Assembly (NCBI GenBank): GCA_900555005.1
Contig: USJM01000035.1
Span: 1 to 12,710, forward strand
DNA from: an uncultured Lachnospiraceae bacterium
Lineage (GTDB): Bacteria; Bacillota_A; Clostridia; Lachnospirales; Lachnospiraceae
Reading direction: 5' to 3'
DNA length: 12,710 nucleotides
The position numbers and the translations under genes are program-made. Below are positions 1-7,061 of this stretch, in pieces; the first letter of the stretch is position 1; the number at the start of each line of letters is the position of its first letter. The notes beneath the pieces were generated by a model. The model ran no database searches, was not told the DNA's origin, and saw only the letters and a program-made list of their open reading frames with translations.

Positions 1-534
1 TCGGCCGGTGGAGCGCAGAAGGGCGCTGGGAGCCATGGCGAGAGCCTGCAGCGGGTACGCAAAGCCGACAATCTGCAGGTATCTGGCTCCGATCTTCTGG
101 ATGGCCGCACTCCCTGTGTACAGGCGCATGACGGACATCGGCGCAAAGACGGCGAGGGCACCAAAGGTGATTCCGGAGATCATCATGAAAACGATGGTCA
201 TCCCGTAGGATTTCCGGATGTTTTCATGCTCCCCGGAGCCGTAGAACTGTGAGAAGAACAGCATGCCGCCGCCCACAAAGCCCCAGTATCCCGAGAACAT
301 CAAACTGGAATACTGGGCGCAGAGGCCGGCTGCGCCGACGGTGCGTTCACCGAGAGAGGCGAGCATGATTGTATCGACCATGGAGCCTGTCGTAGTCAGC
401 AGATTCTGAAGGGCGACAGGAATTGCGATGACGGAGATCATCTGAATCAGCCTCAGAAGCGGAAGCTGCTGGTAGTCTGAGTGAAGTCTGTTGTTTCTGA
501 TGGTGTCTTTTCTGGATTTCAGATTGCCGTTCAT
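1..534 (-). CDS. MATE family efflux transporter, N-terminal part (runs off the left edge)
   Basis: This is the first 178 residues of a multidrug and toxin extrusion (MATE) transporter, an inner-membrane antiporter that exports organic cations using a Na+ or H+ gradient. Translation of the minus strand from ATG 534 stays open to base 1, so the gene is cut by the window; MATE proteins are usually near 450 residues. After a polar N-terminus of about 25 residues comes the typical first helix (IAIPVALQNLLTTTGSMVD), then VGAAGLCAQYSSL, GGGMLFFSQFYGSGEHENIR (the cytoplasmic loop with the conserved Gln and small residues) and further hydrophobic helices. The start is set by AGGAG (complement of 541-545), six bases before the ATG. 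It is transcribed away from murA across a long gap. Substrate cannot be told from sequence. The family call is firm; the subfamily is not resolved. Confidence 0.9.
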   Translation of the reverse strand, partial: MNGNLKSRKDTIRNNRLHSDYQQLPLLRLIQMISVIAIPVALQNLLTTTGSMVDTIMLASLGERTVGAAGLCAQYSSLMFSGYWGFVGGGMLFFSQFYGSGEHENIRKSYGMTIVFMMISGITFGALAVFAPMSVMRLYTGSAAIQKIGARYLQIVGFAYPLQALAMAPSALLRSTGR

Positions 535-756
535 AAGGGTCTCCTGGGATTCTGATGATATAAATCTGAGAGAGGCGGGTGCAGTCAGCAGCGCTTTGTG
601 ATTGGATCCGTCTCCAGGTCAATCGGCTGCCGTCCGGCAGGCGCGTACAGTAGAGTATACAGGAAACCGAGGCTGTTTACACAAATATTCCGTCTCTGTT
701 TTGTACAGAAAAATTTGCGGAAACTGGTGATATTCACGAATGATTCGGGAAACGAA

Positions 757-774
757 CCTGTGCGGCTGCACAGG
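757..774. repeat. Perfect 7-bp inverted repeat with 4-base loop
   Basis: CCTGTGC (757-763) and GCACAGG (768-774) are exact reverse complements around GGCT. Neither side is followed by a T-run, so it is not a standard terminator. It could be a regulator-binding site or part of a structured RNA; the function is unknown. Confidence 0.5.
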
Positions 775-820
775 GATGGTTTGTGGGCATCAGCTATGTC
801 ATAGACTGTTTCGATTTTGG

Positions 821-866
821 GCGAATGGGCGAAAAGCGCTCCTCATTCGCGAAAAGCTTTTTTGCG
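821..866. repeat. Two overlapping, mutually exclusive hairpins
   Basis: GCGAATG (821-827) pairs with CATTCGC (844-850). Bases 848-855 can instead pair with 859-866 (CGCGAAAA with TTTTTGCG, one G-T wobble, 3-base loop). The two hairpins share 848-850, so they exclude each other. The 9-mer GCGAAAAGC also occurs twice, at 829-837 and 849-857. The arrangement recalls an attenuator, but no downstream or upstream gene clearly uses it. Confidence 0.35.
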
Positions 867-1009
867 TTCCGCAGGGTGGATGGGCAGATGGGTCTCTTCC
901 TATTAAATAAACCTTAACAGATTGACTAAAAATAAATCGATCAAAATGGAAGAAACAGGATAAATTTCATCGAACATATGGTCGAAGATTGCGGAATTAT
1001 TAATTTTAG

Positions 1010-1038
1010 TTTACATACATGAAAATTCTATGTATAAT
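1010..1038 (+). promoter_or_regulatory. Sigma-70/SigA promoter for murA
   Basis: TTTACA (1010-1015) and a perfect TATAAT (1033-1038) are separated by 17 bases, in an A+T-rich stretch. Transcription should begin near 1045, giving a leader of about 130 bases before the murA ATG. The -10 overlaps the first codons of the possible micro-ORF described next. Confidence 0.75.
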
Positions 1039-1149
1039 CGAGCCAAAGTGCCAGGTTTCAAGGGGCACAAAATCGGCGGACAGATGACGCCGCAGACGTT
1101 CATTTCCGGAATTAAGGGGCTGGAGGAACGGCTGATGCAATGGGAGTAA
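1030..1149 (+). CDS. Possible 39-residue small protein upstream of murA (hypothetical)
   Basis: From ATG 1030 (or GTG 1048) to TAA 1147-1149 the frame reads ...GHKIGGQMTPQTF, then an amphipathic stretch ISGIKGLEERLMQWE. The codons favour G or C in third position as the neighbouring genes do, which the surrounding spacer would not. I recognise no family. There is a problem: the murA -10 box covers 1033-1038, so from that promoter only GTG 1048 lies on the transcript, almost at its 5' end and without a Shine-Dalgarno site. It may be a leaderless micro-ORF, a product of a promoter further upstream, or the decayed 3' end of a lost gene. It ends 28 bases before murA, so it could influence murA translation. 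Confidence 0.3.
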   Translation: MYNRAKVPGFKGHKIGGQMTPQTFISGIKGLEERLMQWE

Positions 1150-1177
1150 GTAATTAATAGTCAGCTGAGGTACGTAT

Positions 1178-2473
1178 ATGGAACAGTATATCATCAAGGG
1201 CGGCACGCCTCTGAAGGGTGAGGTGGAGATCGGCGGGGCCAAGAATGCGGCTCTCGGAATTCTCGCAGCCGCAATCATGACAGACGATACTGTAATTATA
1301 GAGAATCTTCCGGATGTTGCGGATGTGAATATCATGATCGAGGCGATGAGCCAGATCGGTGTTCACATCGAGAAAATTGACAGGCATACCATTAAAATCT
1401 GCGGTGCGGACATCGGCGATGTCAACATCGAATACGAATACATCAAGAAAATCCGGGCAAGCTATTATTTTCTGGGAGCGCTGCTCGGAAAGTACAAGAA
1501 GGCTGAGGTGCCGCTTCCGGGCGGCTGCAATATCGGTTCAAGACCGATCGACCTGCATCTGAAGGGATTCAAGTCCCTCGGGGCGAAGGTTGTCATAAAG
1601 AGCGGGGTTGTCTGCGCGTCGGCATCAAGGCTGGTCGGACAGCACATCTTCCTGGATACGGTTTCCGTCGGGGCGACGATCAATATCATGATGGCGGCGT
1701 CGATGGCGGAAGGCCGGACGGTGATTGAAAACTGCGCGAAGGAGCCGCATGTTGTCGATGTGGCGAATTTCCTGAACAGCATGGGCGCGAATATCAAAGG
1801 CGCCGGGACGGATGTCATCCGGATCATCGGGGTACCGAAGCTTCACGGGACCGAGTATTCCATCATTCCGGATCAGATTGAGGCGGGCACCTACATGTTT
1901 GCGGCAGCCTGCACACACGGAGATGTGACGGTCCGGAATGTCATTCCGAAGCATCTTGAGGCGACGGTCTCAAAGCTTCTTGAGATTGGCTGCCGGGTCG
2001 AGCAGTTTGACACGGCGGTTCGTGTGATCGGGCCGGAGGGAAGCCTCTCTGCAGCGAATGTCAAGACGCTTCCGTATCCCGGATATCCGACCGATATGCA
2101 GCCTCAGATCGGTGTGGCACTTTCCATGGCGGAGGGAACCAGCATCGTCACAGAGAGCATCTTTGAGAACCGGTTCAAATACCTGGATGAGCTGGCCCGC
2201 ATGGGCGGCAGCGCGAAGGTCGAGGGGAATGCAGCAATCATCACAGGTGTGAAGCATCTGACGGGTGCGCGGATGAGCGCGCCGGATCTTCGGGCAGGTG
2301 CAGCGCTTGTGATCGCAGGTCTTGCTGCGGACGGCATCACGATCATTGATGATATCGTCTATATCAAGCGTGGATATGAGGATTTTGATGGGAAGCTTCG
2401 GAGCCTCGGAGCGAAGATCGAGTGCGTCTGCACAGAGAGAGAAGCGAGAAAATTCATGCTCAAGGTTGGATGA
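1178..2473 (+). CDS. murA: UDP-N-acetylglucosamine 1-carboxyvinyltransferase
   Basis: MurA catalyses the first committed step of peptidoglycan synthesis: transfer of enolpyruvate from PEP to UDP-GlcNAc in the cytoplasm; it is the target of fosfomycin. The 431-residue protein has the usual length and shows the N-terminal GGAKNAAL motif (Lys22, Asn23) and the active-site loop PLPGGCNIGSRPIDLH with the catalytic Cys at about 117. This cysteine is the residue fosfomycin alkylates, so the enzyme should be sensitive. The loop resembles the Firmicutes MurA2/MurZ type, but I cannot settle which paralogue it is; some Firmicutes carry two. The start is supported by GAGG seven bases upstream. It is preceded by a strong promoter and followed by a terminator, so it is probably transcribed alone. 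Confidence 0.96.
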   Translation: MEQYIIKGGTPLKGEVEIGGAKNAALGILAAAIMTDDTVIIENLPDVADVNIMIEAMSQIGVHIEKIDRHTIKICGADIGDVNIEYEYIKKIRASYYFLGALLGKYKKAEVPLPGGCNIGSRPIDLHLKGFKSLGAKVVIKSGVVCASASRLVGQHIFLDTVSVGATINIMMAASMAEGRTVIENCAKEPHVVDVANFLNSMGANIKGAGTDVIRIIGVPKLHGTEYSIIPDQIEAGTYMFAAACTHGDVTVRNVIPKHLEATVSKLLEIGCRVEQFDTAVRVIGPEGSLSAANVKTLPYPGYPTDMQPQIGVALSMAEGTSIVTESIFENRFKYLDELARMGGSAKVEGNAAIITGVKHLTGARMSAPDLRAGAALVIAGLAADGITIIDDIVYIKRGYEDFDGKLRSLGAKIECVCTEREARKFMLKVG

Positions 2474-2512
2474 ACCGGAGAGGGATCAGCCAGTCTCAAG
2501 ATAGAACTGTCG

Positions 2513-2551
2513 GGAGCGCCTGCAGGCCGAATGGCTGCGGACGCTCCTTTT
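2513..2551 (+). terminator. Rho-independent terminator of murA
   Basis: GGAGCG (2513-2518) pairs with CGCTCC (2542-2547). Inside, CTGCAGGCC and GGCTGCGG can extend the stem around a GAAT loop. TTTT follows at 2548-2551. It lies 40 bases past the murA stop and separates murA from degV. Confidence 0.85.
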
Positions 2552-2580
2552 ATGTGACGCGTATTGCCGTGTCATGGGAG

Positions 2581-2609
2581 TGGAAAGTTGCAGTTTAATC
2601 TGATATGAT
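2581..2609 (+). promoter_or_regulatory. Extended -10 promoter for the degV-metG unit
   Basis: TGATATGAT (2601-2609) is an extended -10 (TGN plus TATGAT). TGGAAA (2581-2586) is a 4/6 match to the -35 at 17-base spacing. The predicted leader is about 145 bases long. It holds a 12-base perfect palindrome (2696-2707) and a small hairpin GGAGC-TCAG-GCTCC. Confidence 0.55.
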
Positions 2610-2695
2610 GTATGTACTTGTGAGCAGTGCCAGTATACGGATGCCTGCCTGAGAGACCGGTCAGAGAGCCGGAGCTCAGGCTCCTGGCCTGCCAT

Positions 2696-2707
2696 GAATC
2701 ATGATTC
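2696..2707. repeat. 12-base perfect palindrome in the degV leader
   Basis: GAATCATGATTC equals its own reverse complement. It sits about 52 bases before the degV ATG, downstream of the predicted start of transcription, where a repressor could bind. It may also be chance. Confidence 0.35.
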
Positions 2708-2759
2708 CACGAAAGAGAAGGCCGGAGGGGCCGGACACTGAAAAACAGCAGGTGATCGG

Positions 2760-3656
2760 ATGAGTAAGGTTGCGATTCTGACAGACAGTAACAGCGGTAT
2801 CTCGCAGGAGCAGGCAAAGGCGTACGGGGTCTATGTTCTGCCGATGCCGTTCTATATCAATGACAACCTCTATTACGAGGGAATCACGCTGACACAGGAG
2901 CAGTTCTATGCACATCTGGAGGGAGATTCGGAGATCCATACGTCCATGCCGGTCGTCGGGGATGTCCTTGACAGATGGGACAGCCTTTTGAAGGAGTATG
3001 ACGAGGTTGTCTATATTCCGATGTCAAGCGGACTGTCTTCCAGCTGTGAGACTGCAAAGACGCTTGCGGAGGACTACAACGGAAGGGTCGAGGTGGTCGA
3101 TAACCATCGAATCTCCGTCACAATGATGCGTTCGGTCCTGAATGCAAAGGGGCTGGCGGATCTGGGATGGAGTGCGAAGGCGATTCGGGAATATCTGGAG
3201 AAGACAGCTGCGGATTCCAGCATCTATATCCTTGTGCCGACCCTGAAATATCTCAGAAAGGGCGGAAGGGTGACGCCGGCAGCGGCGGCGCTCGGCTCTC
3301 TGCTGAAGATCAAGCCTGTGCTGCAGATTCAGGGTGAGAAGCTGGACTCCTACGCAAAGTGCCGGACGCTGAAGGGCGCGAAGACTGCGATGCTCGGGGC
3401 GATCGAGAACGATATTGAGAATCGCTACAAGCCGGTGCATGGTCTGAGTGATCTCTGGATTGATGCCGCCTACTCCGGGCTGATGCGCGACGAGGTGACA
3501 GAGTGGGTGAAGGATATCCACGCGCAGTACCCGGTCGGCATCTGTCTGCAGCAGCTGTCCCTCTCGATCAGCTGTCACGTCGGGCCAGGCTGTCTGGCCG
3601 TAACCTGCGAGAAAAAGCTGCCGGAGGTGCCGGAGCATCCGGTGAGGATGATCTGA
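2760..3656 (+). CDS. DegV family fatty-acid-binding protein (FakB-like)
   Basis: DegV proteins bind one fatty acid in a buried tunnel. As FakB partners of the kinase FakA, they present it for phosphorylation so that exogenous fatty acids can enter phospholipids. The 298-residue protein begins VAILTDSNSGIS, the N-terminal strand with the Asp-Ser typical of the family. It has MPMSSGLSS-like lipid-contacting serines at about 88-95 and the KYLRKGGRV motif near 163-171. The usual Thr-Ser-Gln-Pro is TSMP here (61-64), so Gln is replaced by Met, which may reflect a subfamily. AGGTGA shortly before the ATG serves as ribosome binding site. No fakA or DAK-domain gene is in the window. It heads a likely unit with the DUF308 gene and metG. 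A partial repeat of its 3' end follows the stop codon. Confidence 0.9.
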   Translation: MSKVAILTDSNSGISQEQAKAYGVYVLPMPFYINDNLYYEGITLTQEQFYAHLEGDSEIHTSMPVVGDVLDRWDSLLKEYDEVVYIPMSSGLSSSCETAKTLAEDYNGRVEVVDNHRISVTMMRSVLNAKGLADLGWSAKAIREYLEKTAADSSIYILVPTLKYLRKGGRVTPAAAALGSLLKIKPVLQIQGEKLDSYAKCRTLKGAKTAMLGAIENDIENRYKPVHGLSDLWIDAAYSGLMRDEVTEWVKDIHAQYPVGICLQQLSLSISCHVGPGCLAVTCEKKLPEVPEHPVRMI

Positions 3657-3726
3657 CCCGGACGAACAGATGCTGATGGTCGGGCCGGAGGCAGCGGAGC
3701 ATCCGGCGGAGATGATCATTTACGGA
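3621..3726 (+). repeat. Imperfect direct duplication of the degV 3' end
   Basis: Bases 3621-3662 (the end of degV and its stop) align without gaps to 3685-3726, an offset of 64. Shared blocks are CCGGAGG, CGGAGCATCCGG, ATGATC and CGGAC. Copy one encodes PEVPEHPVRMI. Copy two, in a short frame from ATG 3670, would encode PEAAEHPAEMI. Copy two is thus a remnant of a duplicated gene tail. Confidence 0.7.
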
Positions 3727-3749
3727 CCAGAAAAGGGGATGTGATTGAG

Positions 3750-4310
3750 ATGAAAAAACTGGAGAATGGCCTTTCGGTTGGTTCAATCATTATGGCTGTG
3801 CTGGGATTGATCCTTTTGATTTTTCCTTCCATCACCAACAAGGTGATTGTGTTTGCAATCGGGATTGCGCTGATTATCTACGGTGCGTACCGTGTGATCC
3901 GCTATCTGAGAAGGGAGATCACGGTGGCAGTGACGGAGCATGACATATCCATCGGACTGATCTGCATTGTGACAGGCCTTTTCATGCTGGCTTATTCCAA
4001 GGTTGTGATCGGTATCCTGCCATTTCTGTTCGGTCTGTCGCTGATCTTCGGCGGCGCGATATCGATCCAGTCTTCATTTGATATGAAGCGGTTTGGCAGT
4101 ATGAGATGGATGTACAATCTGCTGACCGGCATCGCCTTCGCCGTTGTCGGAGTTGTTGCGCTGAAGAATCCGTTTGCGTCAGCGGCTCTTCTGACACGGT
4201 TTGTTGGAGCGATGATGCTTGTGGAAGGCATCTATATGTGCGCGGCAGGTGTGGCAATCGAGAAGCTGCGGAAGGCATTCCGCGGGGACGACATTGTGGA
4301 TGAGCAGTAA
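3750..4310 (+). CDS. DUF308 / HdeD-like membrane protein
   Basis: A small integral membrane protein of 186 residues with about six hydrophobic segments in pairs: SIIMAVLGLILLIF, IVFAIGIALIIYGAYRVI, ISIGLICIVTGLFML, IGILPFLFGLSLIFGGAISI, LLTGIAFAVVGVVAL and FVGAMMLVEGIYMCAAGVA. This repeated two-helix pattern with small glycine-containing turns is that of DUF308, the family that includes acid-stress protein HdeD; its biochemical role is not known. A short charged tail (EKLRKAFRGDDIVDEQ) follows. I prefer ATG 3750, with AAGGGG 11 bases upstream. GTG 3741 would lie too near that site, though it overlaps the TGA of a short upstream frame in a GTGA arrangement typical of coupled translation. No terminator separates it from metG. 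Confidence 0.85.
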   Translation: MKKLENGLSVGSIIMAVLGLILLIFPSITNKVIVFAIGIALIIYGAYRVIRYLRREITVAVTEHDISIGLICIVTGLFMLAYSKVVIGILPFLFGLSLIFGGAISIQSSFDMKRFGSMRWMYNLLTGIAFAVVGVVALKNPFASAALLTRFVGAMMLVEGIYMCAAGVAIEKLRKAFRGDDIVDEQ

Positions 4311-4339
4311 AGGCGGTCTGAAAGCGCCGGTGTGCCGGC

Positions 4340-4363
4340 CCGGATGAAGGGACCGGATGAAGG
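4340..4363 (+). repeat. Short tandem repeat (11 bases, period 13) between DUF308 gene and metG
   Basis: CCGGATGAAGG occurs at 4340-4350 and again at 4353-4363. It has no evident coding or regulatory role and may mark local slippage. Confidence 0.5.
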
Positions 4364-4401
4364 CGCGGCTGCTTTGACTGAAGGATATGAGGAGACAGAA
4401 G

Positions 4402-6552
4402 ATGGCAGAGAAGAAACCGTACTATATCACAACAGCAATCGCGTATGCGTCCGGAAAGCCGCATATCGGCAACACATATGAGGCAGTGCTGGCGGATTCG
4501 ATCGCAAGAAGGAAGAGACAGGAGGGCTATGACGTTGTGTTCCAGACCGGAACCGATGAGCATGGTCAGAAGAATGAGAACAAGGCGAAGGAGGAGGGCA
4601 TCACCCCGCAGGAGCTGGTGGACCGCAACTCCGCCGAGATCAAGAGAATCTGGGATCTGATGAATACCAGCTATGACCGTTTCGTCCGTACGACAGACCC
4701 GGTTCATGAGAAGAAGGTCCAGAAGATCTTCCGGAAGCTGTATGACCAGGGCGATATCTACAAGGGCTTCTATGAGGGCTGGTACTGCGAGCCGGACGAG
4801 TCCTTCTTCACGGAATCACAGGTCAAGGACGGGAGGTGCCCGGACTGCGGGCGGCCGCTGACGCGCGCGAAGGAGGAGGCATATTTCTTCCGGATGAGCA
4901 AGTACGCGCAGCGTCTGATCGACTACATCAACACGCACCCGGATTTCATTCAGCCGGTTTCGCGCAAGAACGAGATGATGAACAACTTCCTGCTTCCGGG
5001 ACTTCAGGATCTGTGTGTGTCCAGAACCTCATTTTCCTGGGGAATTCCGGTAGACTTCGATCCGAAGCATGTCGTCTATGTCTGGCTTGATGCGCTGACG
5101 AACTACATTACCTTCGCGGGATACGATGTGGACGGATCAACGGAGGAATACAAACGGTTCTGGCCGGCTGACCTGCACCTGATCGGAAAGGACATCATTC
5201 GTTTCCATACGATTTACTGGCCGATCTTTCTGATGGCGCTCGGTGAGCCGCTTCCGAAGCAGGTCTTCGGACATCCGTGGCTCCTGATGGGCGACGGGAA
5301 GATGAGCAAGTCGAAGGGCAATGTGCTGTATGCCGATGAGCTGGTGGAGTTCTTCGGGGTGGATGCGGTGCGCTATTTTGTGCTGCATGAGATGCCGTTC
5401 GAGAATGATGGTGTCATCACCTGGGAGCTGATGGTGGAGCGTCTCAATTCGGACCTTGCGAATACCCTCGGGAACCTGGTCAAGCGGACGATCTCGATGA
5501 CGAACAAATATTTCGGCGGTGTGGTGACGCATACCGGGGTGACGACGGGCGGAGACGGCGCAGGCGTCACGAGTGAGGGCGTTTCCATGGACGGCGCGTC
5601 GATTGATGCGGACCTGAAGAAGACGGTTCTTCACACGGCGGAGATTGTTCAGACGAAGATGGACGGGCTGCGCGTCGCAGACTCCATCACGGAGATCTTC
5701 AATCTGTTCAAGAGATGCAACAAATACATCGATGAGACGGCGCCGTGGGTGCTTGCGAAGTCGGAGGAGACAAAGCCAAGGCTGGCGGAGGTGCTCTATA
5801 ATCTGACGGAGTCCATCGCGATCGGTGCGGAGCTGCTTGAGCCGTTCATGCCGGATACCAGCGGAAAGATTCTCAGCCAGCTGCACGCGGAAAAGCGCGG
5901 GCTTGAGAAGATGAACAGGTTCGGACTCTATCCATCCGGCAGGAGGGTGACGGAGAATCCGGAAACGCTGTTTATGAGAAGAGATCTGAAGGAAGTCATG
6001 GCCGAGGTGGAGAAGCGCCATCCGGGTATGGTGGAAGCAGAGGAAAAGGCGGAGGAAGCAGCCGGAAAGCAGAAGGCTGAGGCAGCCGGAGCAGGCAGCC
6101 AAAACGCAGCCGGGAAGGCGAAGACGGAGGATGCCGGGGCGGAACAGCATGCCGAAGGATCCATAATGGCGGATTCTGCAGCAGAGACCGGGGCAGCCCC
6201 AGGCGCGATGGATGTAGAGCCGAAGGAAGAGATTACGATCGAGGAGTTCGATAAGCTTCAGATCCAGGTGGGCGAGATTGTCGCCTGCGAGGAGGTGAAG
6301 AAGAGCCGCAAGCTCCTCTGCTCACAGGTGAAAATCGGGACAAAGACACGCCAGATCCTGTCCGGCATCAAGCAGTGGTACAAGCCGGAGGAGATGGTCG
6401 GAAAGAAGGTTCTGGTGATCACGAACCTGAAGCCGGCAAAGCTGGCAGGTATGGTCTCCGAGGGCATGATCCTCTGTGCGGAGGACGATGCAGGAAATCT
6501 GTCCCTGGTGAACCCGGAGAAGGCCGTCAAGGTTGGCGCGGAAATCCGCTGA
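4402..6552 (+). CDS. metG: Methionine--tRNA ligase with C-terminal tRNA-binding domain
   Basis: MetRS charges tRNA-Met with methionine in the cytoplasm. The 716-residue protein has the class I signatures PHIGN (HIGH motif, 20-24) and KMSKS (300-304). The anticodon-binding helical domain follows, including ETAPWVLAK. The last ~105 residues are an EMAP/Trbp111-type tRNA-binding domain (IQVGEIVACEEVKKSRKLL, then the ILSGI and PAKLAGMVSEGMILCA motifs). A disordered Ala/Glu/Lys/Gly-rich linker at about 540-610 joins it, and a Gly/Thr/Ser-rich insertion sits near 370-400. In the zinc knuckle the ligand set is Cys129, Asp132, Cys146, Cys149: the second Cys of the usual CxxC is Asp. The start is ATG 4402 with AGGAGA six bases upstream, better than in-frame ATG 4387. 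No T-box leader fits in the 91-base gap upstream, so it is probably co-transcribed with degV and the DUF308 gene. Confidence 0.96.
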   Translation: MAEKKPYYITTAIAYASGKPHIGNTYEAVLADSIARRKRQEGYDVVFQTGTDEHGQKNENKAKEEGITPQELVDRNSAEIKRIWDLMNTSYDRFVRTTDPVHEKKVQKIFRKLYDQGDIYKGFYEGWYCEPDESFFTESQVKDGRCPDCGRPLTRAKEEAYFFRMSKYAQRLIDYINTHPDFIQPVSRKNEMMNNFLLPGLQDLCVSRTSFSWGIPVDFDPKHVVYVWLDALTNYITFAGYDVDGSTEEYKRFWPADLHLIGKDIIRFHTIYWPIFLMALGEPLPKQVFGHPWLLMGDGKMSKSKGNVLYADELVEFFGVDAVRYFVLHEMPFENDGVITWELMVERLNSDLANTLGNLVKRTISMTNKYFGGVVTHTGVTTGGDGAGVTSEGVSMDGASIDADLKKTVLHTAEIVQTKMDGLRVADSITEIFNLFKRCNKYIDETAPWVLAKSEETKPRLAEVLYNLTESIAIGAELLEPFMPDTSGKILSQLHAEKRGLEKMNRFGLYPSGRRVTENPETLFMRRDLKEVMAEVEKRHPGMVEAEEKAEEAAGKQKAEAAGAGSQNAAGKAKTEDAGAEQHAEGSIMADSAAETGAAPGAMDVEPKEEITIEEFDKLQIQVGEIVACEEVKKSRKLLCSQVKIGTKTRQILSGIKQWYKPEEMVGKKVLVITNLKPAKLAGMVSEGMILCAEDDAGNLSLVNPEKAVKVGAEIR

Positions 6553-6623
6553 CGGCTGCCTTTTCCCGCCGCTCAATTCGGACAAACAATGGACAGATCA
6601 GAGAAGATCAGACAGACTTTCAC

Positions 6624-6663
6624 AAAAAGCGGGATGTATCTGCTTACAGCAGATACCTCCCGC
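6624..6663 (-). terminator. Rho-independent terminator for the bioY-DUF1284 unit
   Basis: The stem is GCGGGA (6629-6634) with TCCCGC (6658-6663), plus GTATCTGCT (6636-6644) with AGCAGATAC (6648-6656), one mismatch, and a 3-base loop. Reading the minus strand, five T follow at 6628-6624, so it fits the minus-strand genes best. On the plus strand only TT follows, but it may still slow metG read-through. The DUF1284 stop codon (6646-6644) lies at the loop, so the gene's last codons form the first arm. Confidence 0.85.
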
Positions 6664-7054
6664 TTATGACGTTTGCCTTGCATGCGCTCATCCTGGCCCA
6701 GGAGCAGGATCCGCAGATCTCGTCCATCTTCTCAGATGTCATGGCACGGTCGATTCGCTGAATCAGATCCTGGTACCGGTATACACCCTCATGGATGCCG
6801 GCAAATGCCGCTGTCCTTTCATCGAATGCTCTTACTTTTGCATCCGTGTCGCACCGGAGCGTCCCATCCGCATCCTCTGAGGCATGCGGACAGACACCGC
6901 AGAGCGTATCATTGCCGAAGACAATCCGAACCAGAACGTCAGGATCGGACCGGAGCCGTCTGGTCACTTCGTTCATGTGCGCCACATAAGCATTGCTGTA
7001 GCCATGTCCGCTGTAGCCCTGCGTACAGAGCAGGTGGTGCGGACGGAGCGGGAT
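6644..7054 (-). CDS. DUF1284 domain protein, apparently lacking a standard start codon
   Basis: A small cysteine-rich protein of unknown function; the family's Cys clusters suggest binding of metal or an Fe-S centre, which is inference. The frame contains the hallmark LRPHHLLCTQGYSGHGYS at the N-terminus, LCGVCPH in the middle and CGSCSW...SACKANV near the C-terminus. The oddity is the start. Family members begin Met-x-Leu-Arg-Pro-His-His; here the codon in the Met place is ATC (7054-7052). The frame upstream reaches a TGA without any ATG, GTG or TTG. The first ordinary start is GTG 6985, which would discard 23 conserved residues including the motif. ATC begins seven bases after the bioY stop, so coupled re-initiation is possible. 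GTGAG six bases upstream is a weak ribosome site. Alternatives are an ATG-to-ATC mutation that silences the gene, or a sequencing error. The given start is the inferred homologous one. Confidence 0.75.
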   Translation of the reverse strand: MPLRPHHLLCTQGYSGHGYSNAYVAHMNEVTRRLRSDPDVLVRIVFGNDTLCGVCPHASEDADGTLRCDTDAKVRAFDERTAAFAGIHEGVYRYQDLIQRIDRAMTSEKMDEICGSCSWARMSACKANVISGRYLL

Positions 7055-7061
7055 GGCGCGC

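Larger units (their letters stand above)
535..1009. other. Intergenic gap with inverted repeats, no convincing gene
   Basis: No open frame here has coding character. A 68-residue plus-strand frame at 598-804 has no ribosome binding site and no recognisable family. What stands out is secondary structure. There are short inverted repeats at 727-737 (GTGA/TCAC) and 738-748 (CGAAT/ATTCG). A perfect 7-bp stem with a 4-base loop lies at 757-774. Two alternative hairpins at 821-866 share bases. About 900-1010 is clearly richer in A+T than the flanking genes, as expected near a promoter. No classic riboswitch or T-box was recognised. A weak minus-strand -10 (TATACT, complement of 654-659) could serve the MATE gene, but its -35 match is poor. 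Confidence 0.5.

Noticed and set aside
598..804. 68-codon plus-strand frame in the gap left of murA
   Set aside because: No ribosome binding site, no recognisable family, and it runs through several hairpins.
900..960. Possible Crp/Fnr box or second promoter (TTGACT, GATCAA)
   Set aside because: The half-sites have the wrong spacing for TTGAT-N4-ATCAA, and no -10 lies 16-18 bases after TTGACT.
4311..4401. T-box riboswitch before metG
   Set aside because: The gap is only 91 bases, with no anticodon-specifier stem or terminator; too short for a T-box.
3024..4707. Antisense frames of 231 and 241 codons across degV, the DUF308 gene and the start of metG
   Set aside because: They cross several real gene boundaries, lack ribosome binding sites and have a composition typical of shadow frames.
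5137..6150. Long open frame (337 codons) antisense to metG
   Set aside because: The opposite strand encodes MetRS with all motifs; the antisense translation is Arg/His/Leu-rich with no family pattern, a usual by-product of GC-rich codon use.
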